Shown here: one piece after another, positions 42,093-50,824 of the stretch
Layout of the letters: each line of letters opens with the position of its first letter
How positions within the stretch are numbered: position 1 is the first letter of the stretch
Source of the DNA: Oceanobacillus sp. FSL K6-2867
Lineage (GTDB): Bacteria; Bacillota; Bacilli; Bacillales; Amphibacillaceae
DNA: 64,000 bases
Direction of reading: 5' to 3'
Assembly (NCBI RefSeq): GCF_037963145.1
Contig: NZ_CP150144.1
Location: forward strand, 3,782,001 to 3,846,000
The notes under the pieces: generated by a model
Seen by the model: only the letters and a program-made list of their open reading frames with translations
Told to the model about the DNA's origin: nothing
Databases searched by the model: none
Translations under genes and position numbers: made by a program

Positions 42093-43256
42093 TTATTTTA
42101 ATTGTTCGTGTTGTAAAAAGGACTCTATTCGGTTTAGTCCCTCTGTTAGGGTATCTGGGTGATAAGCATAGGATAGTCGCATGTATCCTTCTCCCAATGA
42201 AGAGAAACTATCGCCAGGAACTAAAGCCACTTTACCTTTTCGGACGAGAGCTAAGCCGAGCTCAAGCGAGCTCATTTCCTTGATTGGAAATTTTGGGAAA
42301 AAATAAAAGGCTCCATCTGGATTAGTGACGGACAAACCCATTCGATGTAATCGTTCGTAAACATAGTCTCTTCTCTTTTTGTAAGCTTCCCGCATCAATT
42401 GAACACTGTCTGTATTATGTGTTAATGCTTCTAATGCTGCATACTGACTAATAGAAGAAGCACATGAAACATTATATTGATGTACTTTTAAAATATGTTC
42501 ACTTATCCAGGCAGGCGCTAACACATATCCAACACGAAATCCTGTCATAGAATGTGATTTGGATAAACCGTTAATTACGATTGTTTTATTTTTTACGGAT
42601 GGAAAACTAGCAATTGAAATATGCTCTCTGTCAAAAATTAATTCACTGTAAATCTCATCTGCGAGAATGAAAATATCTTTATCCTTTAACACATCGATTA
42701 ATTCAAGTAATTCTGCTCTTGTAAAAGATGCACCGGTAGGGTTCGAAGGGTAAGGCAGTACAATGCATCTAGTTTTTGGTGTAATATGTTCAGCTAATGC
42801 TTTTTTAGTTAGTTTGAAATTAGTATTGGTTGTATCCGCGTAAACAGTCTTGGCACCAGAAAGTGTAATTAATGGTTCATAACCTGGATAGATTGGTCCA
42901 GGCAAAATAACCTCATCCCCAGGGGAAAGAATCGTGCGGAATGTGATGTCAATTGCCTGGGAAGCTCCTGAAGTGACGATAATTTCTGAAGCTGGATCAA
43001 AGCTTATTCCATAATTCTTTTCATTGAATGTTGCGATTGCTTTTCTTAATTCAATTATACCGGCATTATGTGTATATGTCGTTTTATTTTGGAATATTGC
43101 ATTGGAGGCTGCTGATTTTACATAATCAGGTGTTTGGAAATCAGGTTGACCAATTGTAAGTTGGACAACATCTTTTTCATCAGCAACCATTTGAAAGAAT
43201 CGTCGAATACCTGAAATTTGGATATTTTTTACATTGTTATTGATTAAAGATTGCAT
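42093..43256 (-). CDS. patA: Aminotransferase class I/II, probable N-acetyl-LL-diaminopimelate aminotransferase (PatA)
   Basis: A PLP-dependent class I aminotransferase, 387 residues. LTIGQPDFQTP is the N-terminal arm, ASQAIDITFR the phosphate-binding region, PSNPTGA and LADEIYSEL bind the ring, NGLSKSHSMTGFRVGY has the PLP lysine, and MRLSYA the C-terminal arginine. In B. subtilis patA precedes ykyB and the yku genes, and in this window ykyB, ykuE, cbpB, dapH and dapL follow in the same order; PatA makes the step between DapH and DapL. That pathway link supports the name over a generic aspartate aminotransferase. Confidence 0.83.
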   Translation of the reverse strand: MQSLINNNVKNIQISGIRRFFQMVADEKDVVQLTIGQPDFQTPDYVKSAASNAIFQNKTTYTHNAGIIELRKAIATFNEKNYGISFDPASEIIVTSGASQAIDITFRTILSPGDEVILPGPIYPGYEPLITLSGAKTVYADTTNTNFKLTKKALAEHITPKTRCIVLPYPSNPTGASFTRAELLELIDVLKDKDIFILADEIYSELIFDREHISIASFPSVKNKTIVINGLSKSHSMTGFRVGYVLAPAWISEHILKVHQYNVSCASSISQYAALEALTHNTDSVQLMREAYKKRRDYVYERLHRMGLSVTNPDGAFYFFPKFPIKEMSSLELGLALVRKGKVALVPGDSFSSLGEGYMRLSYAYHPDTLTEGLNRIESFLQHEQLK

Positions 43257-43405
43257 ATAATTACCGCCTTTTCTTGTAAAATAATAAAATATGACAAAAT
43301 TATGAAGAAGTGTGACAATTTTTTAATAAAATGTTCAAATAATTTAGATTTATAACGATAAATTTGAGGTATAATATAGTTAGAACATAATAAGGAGTGT
43401 AACAG

Positions 43406-43567
43406 ATGAGACCCAGAGCATTAAATTTTGAACAACTAGTTAAGCAAAATAAGCAAGATCTATTAAATGACGAAGAGAGAATTACACAAATAGAGATGCG
43501 GTTAGAGAAAAGGCAAGAAGCAAATGTAAAAGCTCTCCGAAATAAAGATCTTGAAATGAATCGTTAA
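43406..43567 (+). CDS. FbpB-family small basic protein (53 aa)
   Basis: Fifty-three residues starting RPRALNFEQLVKQNKQDLLN and ending in a charged helix. This matches the FbpB pattern (short RxRxLSFEELVxENKxELL), whose B. subtilis member works with the FsrA small RNA in iron sparing. ATG 43406 follows TAAGGAGTGTAACAG, with a TATAAT-like box upstream. No clear Fur box was found. A terminator follows. Confidence 0.75.
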   Translation: MRPRALNFEQLVKQNKQDLLNDEERITQIEMRLEKRQEANVKALRNKDLEMNR

Positions 43568-43578
43568 GGGGATTCATA

Positions 43579-43609
43579 AAGCAGGAATGTGAAAACATTC
43601 CTGCTTTTG
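43579..43609 (+). terminator. Intrinsic terminator of the FbpB-like gene
   Basis: AGCAGGAATGT pairs with ACATTCCTGCT around a short GAAA loop, followed by TTT. Confidence 0.85.
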
Positions 43610-43648
43610 TGTGTTTAAGAGATTTTGGAATTAATAAATTGCTAACCG

Positions 43649-44560
43649 TTAGAGAATCGAATTACACTTTTGTTTATAGACCTGTTTTTTCCTTCCATAA
43701 AGCTGAACGATAAGAACAGCTCCAATAATACACCCCATTCCTAATGCTTGTAAATATGTAAAGGGCTCCATAAAGATAAATATACCAATGAGCGTTGCAA
43801 CCACCGGTTCAATGGTTGATAAAATGGAAGCTTTAGAGGCTTCTGTATATTGTAATCCATACGTATAAAGTATGTATGCCAATGCAGTAGGAAAAAGGCC
43901 AAGTCCTACTGCATAAAATAATGCTGATGCATTAAAAAGTAAAGAAAATTTTTCTTGATAAGGAAAAAAGGGCAAAAGTGTGACTCCGGCCACAATAAAT
44001 GTAAATGTTGACACTTGTATACTTGAATACTTTTCCAAGGAAAATTTGCTGAAAATGCTGTATAATGCATATCCCAATCCGGAGCCAAGACCAAATAGTA
44101 TGCTAACGAGGTCAAGATTTTTTATATTGCCTGGCAATAAGCCAACTACTAAACATGCTCCAATTAAGGTCATAAAAAGGGCAACTAATTTAATACGTGT
44201 AAAAGGCTCTTTAAATAAGAAAAAAGAAATAATTGCTACAAAAGCTGGACCAGTATATAACAATGCAGTAGCTATTGGTATAGTAGATAATTCAATGGCA
44301 GTAAACATGCAGTAATTAAAAAAAATAATACTGCATACTCCAGTTCCAATAAAATACTTAATGTCGCCATAATGCCTTAATCTAAAAGTATTTGGTGAAA
44401 GAATTAGCATGTATGTAATTAATATAATAGCTGAAGACCACACTCGTAAAGTAACAACTTCCATTGGAGTAAATCCAAACGTGTAAAGATACTTTACAAA
44501 CCAGCCAATCGTCCCCCAAAGTGCAGCTCCAATAATAATAAGCAATATAGGTTTGTTCAA
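43649..44560 (-). CDS. EamA-family (DMT superfamily) transporter
   Basis: A 303-residue permease with ten hydrophobic helices arranged as two EamA halves; GAALWGTIGWFVKYL at the start and LSTIEPVVATLIGIFIFMEP near the end are the family signatures. Presumed exporter of amino acids or related metabolites; substrate unknown. The probable start is TTG 44560, preceded by GGGAGTGAATATTGA. Confidence 0.9.
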   Translation of the reverse strand: MNKPILLIIIGAALWGTIGWFVKYLYTFGFTPMEVVTLRVWSSAIILITYMLILSPNTFRLRHYGDIKYFIGTGVCSIIFFNYCMFTAIELSTIPIATALLYTGPAFVAIISFFLFKEPFTRIKLVALFMTLIGACLVVGLLPGNIKNLDLVSILFGLGSGLGYALYSIFSKFSLEKYSSIQVSTFTFIVAGVTLLPFFPYQEKFSLLFNASALFYAVGLGLFPTALAYILYTYGLQYTEASKASILSTIEPVVATLIGIFIFMEPFTYLQALGMGCIIGAVLIVQLYGRKKQVYKQKCNSIL

Positions 44561-44694
44561 TCAATATTCACTCCCATACCCCATTGTATTTAATTATGAT
44601 TATATCAAAAGAACGAACCAAATAATGGTATATGGATTAAAAACATTGGGAAAAATAGTTAGATATACAGTTTAGAAAGGGTGCGAACAGATTG

Positions 44695-45015
44695 ATGCAC
44701 ATGGAACTTATGACGTTTATCCATATTGGGAATATTGGTATTGATGCGTATTATGTTTATTTATTTTGTGGTATTTTAAGTATTTTGATTCTCTATTTTT
44801 GTGTGAAATCAATAATTAAGTGGGTTGTTCAAATGAAATTTGACAGACTTCTTATTTATAGTATCAGCAGCTTGCTCATTATAGCAATCGTTTCTGGAAC
44901 AGGTTTAATAATTGGAAATGGAATGGAAGTGGCAAAAATCGCCCTTCAAAGTATATCTTTTTTCGGAATTCTTTTATCAATAGCGATATTAATTAAACGT
45001 TTTATTCTAAATTAA
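44695..45015 (+). CDS. Hypothetical three-helix membrane protein
   Basis: A 106-residue protein with three predicted membrane helices (YVYLFCGILSILILYF; LLIYSISSLLIIAIVSG; SFFGILLSIAILIK) and the N-terminus outside by charge. I prefer ATG 44695, about 11 bases after GAAAGGGTG, over the adjoining TTG 44692. Not a family I recognise; isolated gene. The 45016-45110 stretch after it holds nothing definite. Confidence 0.65.
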   Translation: MHMELMTFIHIGNIGIDAYYVYLFCGILSILILYFCVKSIIKWVVQMKFDRLLIYSISSLLIIAIVSGTGLIIGNGMEVAKIALQSISFFGILLSIAILIKRFILN

Positions 45016-45114
45016 TTTAAATAGATAGGTAAGATGGACAAAAATAAAAGGATTCAATTAGTGAAGTGGACTATAAGGTCTAGAGATTAGTCATTAGCAG
45101 TATATTTTTCGTGA

Positions 45115-45144
45115 AAAAAGCACATGCAGAAATGCAATGTGCTT
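45115..45144 (-). terminator. Intrinsic terminator
   Basis: On the minus strand AAGCACATTGCATTTCTGCATGTGCTT: AGCACAT/ATGTGCT outer stem followed by T-run. Ends the 66-residue gene. Confidence 0.75.
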
Positions 45145-45152
45145 GGATCATT

Positions 45153-45353
45153 TTATTCTCGCAATCGATGAATAGCTTCCAGCCATTCGTAGACGGGTTG
45201 GAAATATTCGTCAGGTGCTTTTAAGCTTGGCGGGGCTACATTCATTACTAACTCTTTTTCTGTTTCAGATAGTTGTTCAAATGTATCCTTCAGAGTGTGC
45301 GTTTGATCGGCATAACGTTGCAATTCGTATACAAAATTCTGCAGCTCTTGCAT
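45153..45353 (-). CDS. Hypothetical small helical protein (66 aa)
   Basis: A 66-residue acidic protein, mostly helical (MQELQNFVYELQRYADQTHT; LSETEKELVMNVA), with VYEWLEAIHRLRE at the C-terminus. An ideal ribosome site (AGGAGGAGTTTACC) precedes the ATG. No hydrophobic helix, so cytoplasmic. Family not recognised. Confidence 0.75.
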   Translation of the reverse strand: MQELQNFVYELQRYADQTHTLKDTFEQLSETEKELVMNVAPPSLKAPDEYFQPVYEWLEAIHRLRE

Positions 45354-45420
45354 GGTAAACTCCTCCTTTAATTGTGCAATACCCTTAAATTAACAAGGGA
45401 TAAACATTTAGGCGGTGGAG

Positions 45421-45894
45421 TTACGAATTATGACGTGATCTAGTTGGAGGCCATTCCATTTTTCCGAGCGAGGAAGGAGTATAGTAGGATGAAGTGTAAC
45501 TTTTTTTCCTTTGCTGTACTTTTTTTTCTGGTTTCCAATCAATAAATTGATAGACAATTCGTTTCGCCAGCGACAATGACATTTTTGACTGGGGATTCCG
45601 ATAACTTTGATCAAGGGAACCAAGATGTTTCAGCTGTTTGAAGTCTTCCTTTGATGGAGGTATATGGAAAAAATAATTATCCACTTTCACGAGTAATGTT
45701 GAGTGTTGGTTACTCCGCTTTGGATGATCTGAAAAATGCAACCCTACTTTTTCAGCTCGATTTTCTTCTAATAATTTATTAATAGTCGTTTTTTTAATTT
45801 GGTATAAATGTTTTGGCTCGGGTGCTGTTTTTGCATGGCGGTTAATAGTAAAAAGCGCTTGAGCCAAGTCTTGCAGTGGAATATCCTGCTTCAT
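45421..45894 (-). CDS. ykyB: YkyB-like protein
   Basis: A 157-residue basic cytoplasmic protein, recognised as YkyB-like from LAQALFTINRHAKTAPEPKHL, YQIKKTTINKLL and GLHFSDHPKRS. It is unusually rich in Lys, His and Arg, with a Ser/Tyr-rich tail. Its role is unknown. In B. subtilis ykyB lies in the patA-cheV-ykyB-ykuC neighbourhood; here it keeps company with patA and ykuE but cheV and ykuC are absent. Confidence 0.82.
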   Translation of the reverse strand: MKQDIPLQDLAQALFTINRHAKTAPEPKHLYQIKKTTINKLLEENRAEKVGLHFSDHPKRSNQHSTLLVKVDNYFFHIPPSKEDFKQLKHLGSLDQSYRNPQSKMSLSLAKRIVYQFIDWKPEKKVQQRKKSYTSSYYTPSSLGKMEWPPTRSRHNS

Positions 45895-46030
45895 TATTTG
45901 TCTCCTTTCTATCGTTCAATTCTAATTCTATCCTAACCTAAAGCTTGTCCGGAGGCAAATAAATACCTGTATTTGTATCCGAGCGAGAAAGATTGTTGTA
46001 TAGCTTTAGGGACTGCAAGTGAAAAATAAA

Positions 46031-46070
46031 ACCTGAAAAGTGGAAGAATTAATTTCCACTTTTCAGGTTT
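46031..46070. terminator. Bidirectional intrinsic terminator
   Basis: AACCTGAAAAGTGGAA pairs with TTCCACTTTTCAGGTT around AGAATTAA. It ends the Sco gene on the minus strand. Confidence 0.88.
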
Positions 46071-46082
46071 AGGCCATATTGA

Positions 46083-46652
46083 TTATTGAACCTTTTTTAA
46101 ATCCTCAACAATTAAATCTATTTCACTTGATTCCACGCCGCCATAATATTTAATTACCTCACCCTCAGGACTTACCAAGAAAAAACGAGTTCCGTGATAT
46201 ACTTGATCAGAACCCTCAGGAGGAGCTTCTACAAGATTTCGAAAAGAGTTGACGGACAGGTCTTTGATTGTATTGAAATCATATCCTGTAAGGAAGTACC
46301 AATTACTGAAATCCGCCTGATAACTCTTACCATATGCCTTTAGTACTTCAGGTGAATCAAAATCAGGGTCAACACTAAATGATACGAGTTTCGCATCAAT
46401 ACCCTCATCTTCCAGTTTGGTTTGCAAAGCAGCCATGTTGGCAGTCATTGGCAGGCATACTGTTGTACAATTTGTAAAGATAAAGTCAGCAATCCACCAT
46501 TCGCCCTTTAGGTCGTCAAGGCTTAATTTTTCATTGTCTTGTGTTGTAAAATTAAAGTCTGCAACTTTTTCAGAAATGTTTGATTCAATTTCATATCCTC
46601 CACAAGCTGATAAAAGGATACTAAGTCCTATTAGGATAAATAAATGCTTCAT
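46083..46652 (-). CDS. Sco family lipoprotein, cytochrome oxidase assembly
   Basis: A thioredoxin-fold lipoprotein of the SCO1/SenC family, needed to load the CuA site of cytochrome c oxidase. Lipobox LLSAC (Cys17); copper ligands are C62 and C66 in TNCTTVC and a histidine in VYHGTRF. The length of 189 residues matches B. subtilis BsSco. The start follows GGAAAGGAGAATCTA. Single gene, not with an oxidase operon here. Confidence 0.93.
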   Translation of the reverse strand: MKHLFILIGLSILLSACGGYEIESNISEKVADFNFTTQDNEKLSLDDLKGEWWIADFIFTNCTTVCLPMTANMAALQTKLEDEGIDAKLVSFSVDPDFDSPEVLKAYGKSYQADFSNWYFLTGYDFNTIKDLSVNSFRNLVEAPPEGSDQVYHGTRFFLVSPEGEVIKYYGGVESSEIDLIVEDLKKVQ

Positions 46653-46845
46653 TAGATTCTCCTTTCCAAATCTATGAAATAATTGATGACTTCTATTGGA
46701 TAATTACTTGTACATACTTAAAGTAAGTATAACATTAGTACTTTAACTAGGTGCACATCCCAATGAATACTTTATGACAATTTTTATCTTGATTAAATAG
46801 GAAGTACCCTGCTGCATAGATGAAATAGAAGTAATCTATTTCATT

Positions 46846-47703
46846 TTATTCTGAATCATGCTGCAGTGTATAAACGTGTAATTCCGGCTTGCAAAGGAAA
46901 CGATATGGCAGCCTTGTTGTGCCAATCCCGCTGTTTACGAATAATTTAAGGTTATTTTCGTTCAAATAATATTTTCCTTGAACATATTTTTCCGCAAGTA
47001 AGGGAGTATACAAATCTCCGATAAATGGAAATCGCACCTGGCCGCCGTGACTGTGCCCAGAGAGTTGGACATCTACAGGAAAACCAGAGACTGTATCTGC
47101 ATAATCCGGTTCATGTGCAAGCAGTAATGTGAAAAGATTAGGATCTGAATTATTTAAAGCCTTATTTAAATCTGGCTTTCCGAGCATGACATCATCAACA
47201 CCCGCCAGTATGAAATGGGAGTTATCCTTTGTAATAATAGCATGTGAGTTTTGGAGCAGGTGGAAATCTGCATGTTCCATTACTTCATAGACAATATCCG
47301 TTCCGTAACCGCCATGATCATGATTTCCATATATCCAATACTTTCCGTAGGTTGCTTGCATGGATTGAAGGATGTTGTTTAGCTCAGGTCCCCAGCGATA
47401 ATTATTTGGTTCATCAACCAGGTCGCCAGTAAAAACAATCAAGTCGGGGTTTAGTGCATTTATTTGATTTGCAAGGTCTTTTAGCTGATTTAACGAATAA
47501 TGAAAACCGATATGTGTATCCGAAAATTGAATAACTTTGAAACCGTTAAAAATCGAATCTATTTTAGAAGAAGAAATAGTTTCTTCTGTAACTTTTAGTA
47601 AATGTGTTTCAATTTCTTTAGAATAATAATAAGTGCCACCACTAAGACCGATGAAAGCAAGGATGCTTCCTATGGATCTTTTAATAAAAGAGCGTCGATT
47701 CAT
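46846..47703 (-). CDS. ykuE: YkuE-like Tat-exported metallophosphoesterase
   Basis: A calcineurin-like phosphoesterase. The N-terminus NRRSFIKRSIGSILAFIGL has the twin-arginine motif, so it is a Tat substrate, as YkuE is in B. subtilis. Metal-binding motifs in order: FSDTHIG, TGDLVDEPNN, YGNHDHGG, LLAHEPDY and LSGHSHGGQ (the GDxH, GDxxD, GNHD, H, GHxH set). ATG 47703 is preferred; ATG 47712 is only a couple of bases from AGGAAAGG. Substrate unknown. Confidence 0.92.
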   Translation of the reverse strand: MNRRSFIKRSIGSILAFIGLSGGTYYYSKEIETHLLKVTEETISSSKIDSIFNGFKVIQFSDTHIGFHYSLNQLKDLANQINALNPDLIVFTGDLVDEPNNYRWGPELNNILQSMQATYGKYWIYGNHDHGGYGTDIVYEVMEHADFHLLQNSHAIITKDNSHFILAGVDDVMLGKPDLNKALNNSDPNLFTLLLAHEPDYADTVSGFPVDVQLSGHSHGGQVRFPFIGDLYTPLLAEKYVQGKYYLNENNLKLFVNSGIGTTRLPYRFLCKPELHVYTLQHDSE

Positions 47704-47956
47704 CTTTGTCATACCTTTCCTGAATCATTAAACAGATGGTAAAATTATAGCACGAATACATGGTAGGATAAAAATAAAAGAATCTTTAATACTATTAACA
47801 TCAATCGTTCAATTAATTGACATTATTCAATGATTTACCTATAATTAAATTATATAGAATTTTCAAAATAAATTAAACGTATTAACTGATTTTCAGATAC
47901 AATGAATAGCTGTTAGCTTATCTTTTCTCAAAAATTGTCGGAAACCTTTGGCACTA

Positions 47957-48388
47957 TTTGAAGGAAACTCCGGATTAGTGCAATTACGGTATGTGCGTAT
48001 ACCCGCTCCGGAAACACACTCCGCTTTTCGCGGGTGACCCGACGCTCTTCGAACTCCGTTCTTCAGCGTCTCACTCTGGTCACGTATCCCGCAGAAGTCT
48101 GCGTGTGTTTCCTCCGCTAATTTTGCTTTGCTACATTCCACAGTAGTAACATAAACAAAGTTTTCATTTTAACCAGTCCGGGTGAGCGGAGGGCGGTGAC
48201 ACCTCAAAATAGGATGTAAATGCTGACGAAGCATTCCTTGTCCTGTGGGAACAGCACGTGTCTGAAGACTCGCAGGAAGTGGTTTTCTTCCGGAGAGGCT
48301 GAAGTCGTGCCCACGGAAAGCATCCGCCCGAAGCGATCCCGGACGGCGGGGCTTACTCATACCTTGGCAGTTAGTTCGAAGTTTATAT
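47957..48388 (-). repeat. Composite dispersed repeat, copy 3
   Basis: Inverted copy of the composite element. Left end (47958-) reads TTGAAGGAAACTCCGGATTA inward; module B at about 48000-48120; module A at about 48175-48355 ending GCCCCGCC region; the right end AACTAACTGCCAAGG is nearly identical to the left end of copy 1. Module A lacks about 30 bp present in copies 1 and 2 (the GAAGAAAATTGG stretch). Fills the 48-kb gap between ykuE and the hemolysin III gene. Confidence 0.88.
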
Positions 48389-48432
48389 AAACTTTATTGA
48401 AATGAAAATGGGAATAGTTGCGTTGATAAATT

Positions 48433-49068
48433 TTAAATAACGTAATAAAAAACAGTAGCGTAATGAAATGCGGATCCTGCTAAGACAAAGAGATGCCATA
48501 CCGCATGGTGATATTTAAAGCTTCGCCAGACATAAAAGAGGGTGCCGGCTGTATAGAAGAGTCCGCCTGTCATCAGAAGTATGGCTGCTGTTTCATGTAA
48601 TACAGCAGTTAATGGCTCCCATACTAATACGATAAGCCAACCCATCAGAATATAAAATACTGTTGATAGGATCACAAAACGTTTAACAAAAAGTATTTTA
48701 AAAGCAATTCCAAGAATAGCAATACTCCATATAATTCCAAACAAAATCCAGCCGATATCACTCCTCAAATGCACGAGAAGGAATGGGGTATAAGATCCTG
48801 CGATAAATAAGTATATTGCCGAATGGTCAAAAATTTGGAAGATGTCTTTCCATTTTCCCTCAGGTAAACTGTGAACAATCGTTGAGGAAAGATACATGAT
48901 AAGCATGGTGCTGCTAAAAACAATACTTGATATGATAAGCCAGGGGTTTTTAGTAGGTATTGTATATTTCAATAACAATATCAATCCTGCAATACTTAAA
49001 AGTGCACCAATACCGTGTGTGATTGCATTGACAATTTCTTCATTTTTACTGAATTTGTGTATTTTCAT
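48433..49068 (-). CDS. Hemolysin III family (PAQR) membrane protein
   Basis: A 211-residue, seven-helix protein of the hemolysin III/PAQR family (YplQ/YqfA-like). Family signatures: NAITHGIGALLSIAGL at the N-terminus with its His, STIVHSLPEGKWKDIFQIFDHSAIYLFIAGSYTPF in the second and third helices, and WHLFVLAGSAFHYATV at the end with the two further histidines of the metal site. Membrane hydrolase-like; physiological role uncertain. Start after AAAGGGGTAGCTA. Confidence 0.93.
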   Translation of the reverse strand: MKIHKFSKNEEIVNAITHGIGALLSIAGLILLLKYTIPTKNPWLIISSIVFSSTMLIMYLSSTIVHSLPEGKWKDIFQIFDHSAIYLFIAGSYTPFLLVHLRSDIGWILFGIIWSIAILGIAFKILFVKRFVILSTVFYILMGWLIVLVWEPLTAVLHETAAILLMTGGLFYTAGTLFYVWRSFKYHHAVWHLFVLAGSAFHYATVFYYVI

Positions 49069-49279
49069 TAGCTACCCCTTTATGGTTAGGCATATATATA
49101 GTAATAAACCATCTGTTTCTAATTATACAGTCAAAAACAAGAATCACAACTATTATGCGGATGGGAGCCAATTACCAGGATTTGAATGGTGCAATGTTTA
49201 ATATTAAACAGTTTTTAATTTGCTCGTTAACGGTTTGCAGATTTTGATCACGATTAAAATTTTTACTGACAACGATATT

Positions 49280-49790
49280 TTAGCTCATGGATAGAAATTC
49301 AAATGTAATGAACCAAACGCGAATATAATGTGCATCCTTGTTTCTATTTAATTCCACCATACAATTTTTCAATGACTCAACATCCATATTCTTTGGTTTA
49401 CCCTTATTAGAATATGTAAAGAGACTTTCGTTACTCGGAATACTGAAATTAAAATAAAACAGCTGCAAGCAAGCTAGCAAGTGGATCAGCAATATTGCAT
49501 CCAGATAGAATTATCAGTAATCCAGCAGTAAGTGCGCTGATGGAATGAGCAGATCACAAAGTATGTGAAACAATGGCACTGCGAATATTCATGTTTTAAC
49601 TTGAGTCACTGCAAAAGAGCCGTATGAAAAATATATTTATCGCACACTCCAATAAATGCAGCAATTATTTCAAAGCGTTATAGTTGTTTTATTTCGCCTA
49701 TTATAAATCTAAGTAAACTAAAGGCAAGTGCAGCAGCATCAGTATGCAGGAAAAAGCTATTTGTTAATTTTCCGCAATTTTATAAACGAT
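49280..49790 (-). pseudogene. Decayed cation diffusion facilitator (CzcD-like) gene
   Basis: Fragments in shifting frames read, in the order of a CDF transporter: HTDAAALAFSLLRFIIGE (49720-49751 region), RFEIIAAFIG (49649-49677), NIRSAIVSHTL and LTAGLLIILSGCNIADPLAS (49455-49590), then KPKNMDVESLKN (about 49370-49410) and RVWFITFEFLSMS to 49280. In intact CzcD these are DAAALALSL, FEIIAAF, AYLHVLGDAL, IADPI and VWSIT. Several stops and frameshifts break it, and N- and C-terminal parts are missing. It lies just downstream of a decayed ArsR gene, so the two look like one dead operon. Confidence 0.75.
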
Positions 49791-49804
49791 AGTCTGCTCT
49801 AGAA

Positions 49805-50032
49805 AAAAACAAAGACGACATGCTTATTGTCTTATCCCTTAGGTTTTTACGAGATGCATTTGATTTAAACATTTTAATTGATGTTAAACCATTGAGTGTT
49901 TTACATTCTGATATTTTAGCTATTTCATTAACTGAGCAATACCTCTGAAAATGCAAGTATAGGACTTTAATCCTTGTTGAGTCGATAGTACTTTAAATGT
50001 TTGTTACTTCTTCAATTGATTGCTCGTTAATC
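49805..50032 (-). pseudogene. Decayed ArsR/SmtB-family regulator (CzrA-like)
   Basis: A minus-strand frame, with one internal stop, reads STRIKVLYLHFQRYCSVNEIAK, split as STRIKVLYL and CSVNEIAK; this matches the ArsR core DPTRIKILYLL and CSVNDIAE of zinc/cobalt-responsive CzrA. Downstream the helix-turn-helix has diverged (KTLNGLTSIKMFKSNASRKNL in place of QSAVSHQLR). No intact start codon is present. Followed immediately by the CDF pseudogene. Confidence 0.7.
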
Positions 50033-50067
50033 AGTTGGGGATTGCACTCTATTTACTTCTATATTAT

Positions 50068-50083
50068 ATGAACATATGCTCAT
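50068..50083 (-). promoter_or_regulatory. Palindrome resembling a CzrA/ArsR operator
   Basis: ATGAACATATGCTCAT is a 16-bp near-palindrome (14 of 16 positions symmetric). ArsR/SmtB-family operators have this form (ATGA-N-CATATG-N-TCAT). It sits upstream of the dead regulator gene at about 35-50 bp, where an operator would lie. Confidence 0.55.
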
Positions 50084-50245
50084 GTTGTTATATGAGTGCG
50101 CCGTTTTTGCAACTGAAATTGGTTATAAGATGTATCCAAATTTTAGTTATGTTAATATAGAGGTGGTGGCGAGTCAAAAATTATAGAATCAATCGAAATC
50201 AATTTACGAATAAATCGAATAGATATATAAAGGGGCGTATGTTTA

Positions 50246-50695
50246 ATGAGTATTATTCAAGATAAGGAGTTTGCTAATATCTCGGTAGATGATTTATTAA
50301 TTCCGTCAGAGAAAGTTGCCCATGTGCAATTAAATAATCCATTGGAACATGCATTGCTGGTGCTGGTGAAATCTGGTTATTCTGCTGTCCCAGTGCTTGA
50401 TGCATCGTATAAATTTGTAGGAATCATTGGAAAAACAGCGATTTTAAATCAAATTTTAGGCATGGAACGATTTGAAATTGAAAAGCTTTCTGAAATGCGT
50501 GTTAAAGAAGTAATGAGTAGTGATATACCAACCTTGACAAGGAACCATACACTCCTGGATGGATTAAATGCAGTAATTGATCATGCCTTTGTATGCTTAG
50601 TGGACCAGGAAGGTTATTTTGATGGTATTTTAACTAGGAGAGCTATTTTAAAACAGCTGAAAAAAGATATTTATGTAAACTCATATAAAAAATAA
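50246..50695 (+). CDS. cbpB: CBS-domain protein CbpB (YkuL), c-di-AMP binding
   Basis: A 149-residue protein made of two CBS motifs (residues 10-70 and 80-145), which in B. subtilis and Listeria binds c-di-AMP and, in its free form, stimulates the (p)ppGpp synthetase Rel. SGYSAVPVLDASYKFVGIIG and TRNHTLLDGLNAVIDHAFVCLVD are the two ligand loops. The gene is in the position of ykuL next to dapH. GGGGCGTATGTTTA gives a modest ribosome site. Confidence 0.88.
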   Translation: MSIIQDKEFANISVDDLLIPSEKVAHVQLNNPLEHALLVLVKSGYSAVPVLDASYKFVGIIGKTAILNQILGMERFEIEKLSEMRVKEVMSSDIPTLTRNHTLLDGLNAVIDHAFVCLVDQEGYFDGILTRRAILKQLKKDIYVNSYKK

Positions 50696-50710
50696 TTATC
50701 GTTTACTGCA

Positions 50711-50753
50711 CCTCAAAAGTTAGCTTTAAATACTAACTTTTGAGGTTTTTTTT
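50711..50753 (+). terminator. Intrinsic terminator after cbpB
   Basis: CCTCAAAAGTTAG pairs with CTAACTTTTGAGG, followed by eight T. Confidence 0.93.
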
Positions 50754-50824
50754 ATAAAAATTATTGCGATGGTAAAATCACTCTGTTAAAGTAAAAAATA
50801 GCTTTTTTATCAGGAGGAGAGAAC

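Noticed and set aside
47893..48360. Minus-strand frames of 82 and 63 codons
   Set aside because: Within or across repeat copy 3; chance frames in GC-rich DNA.
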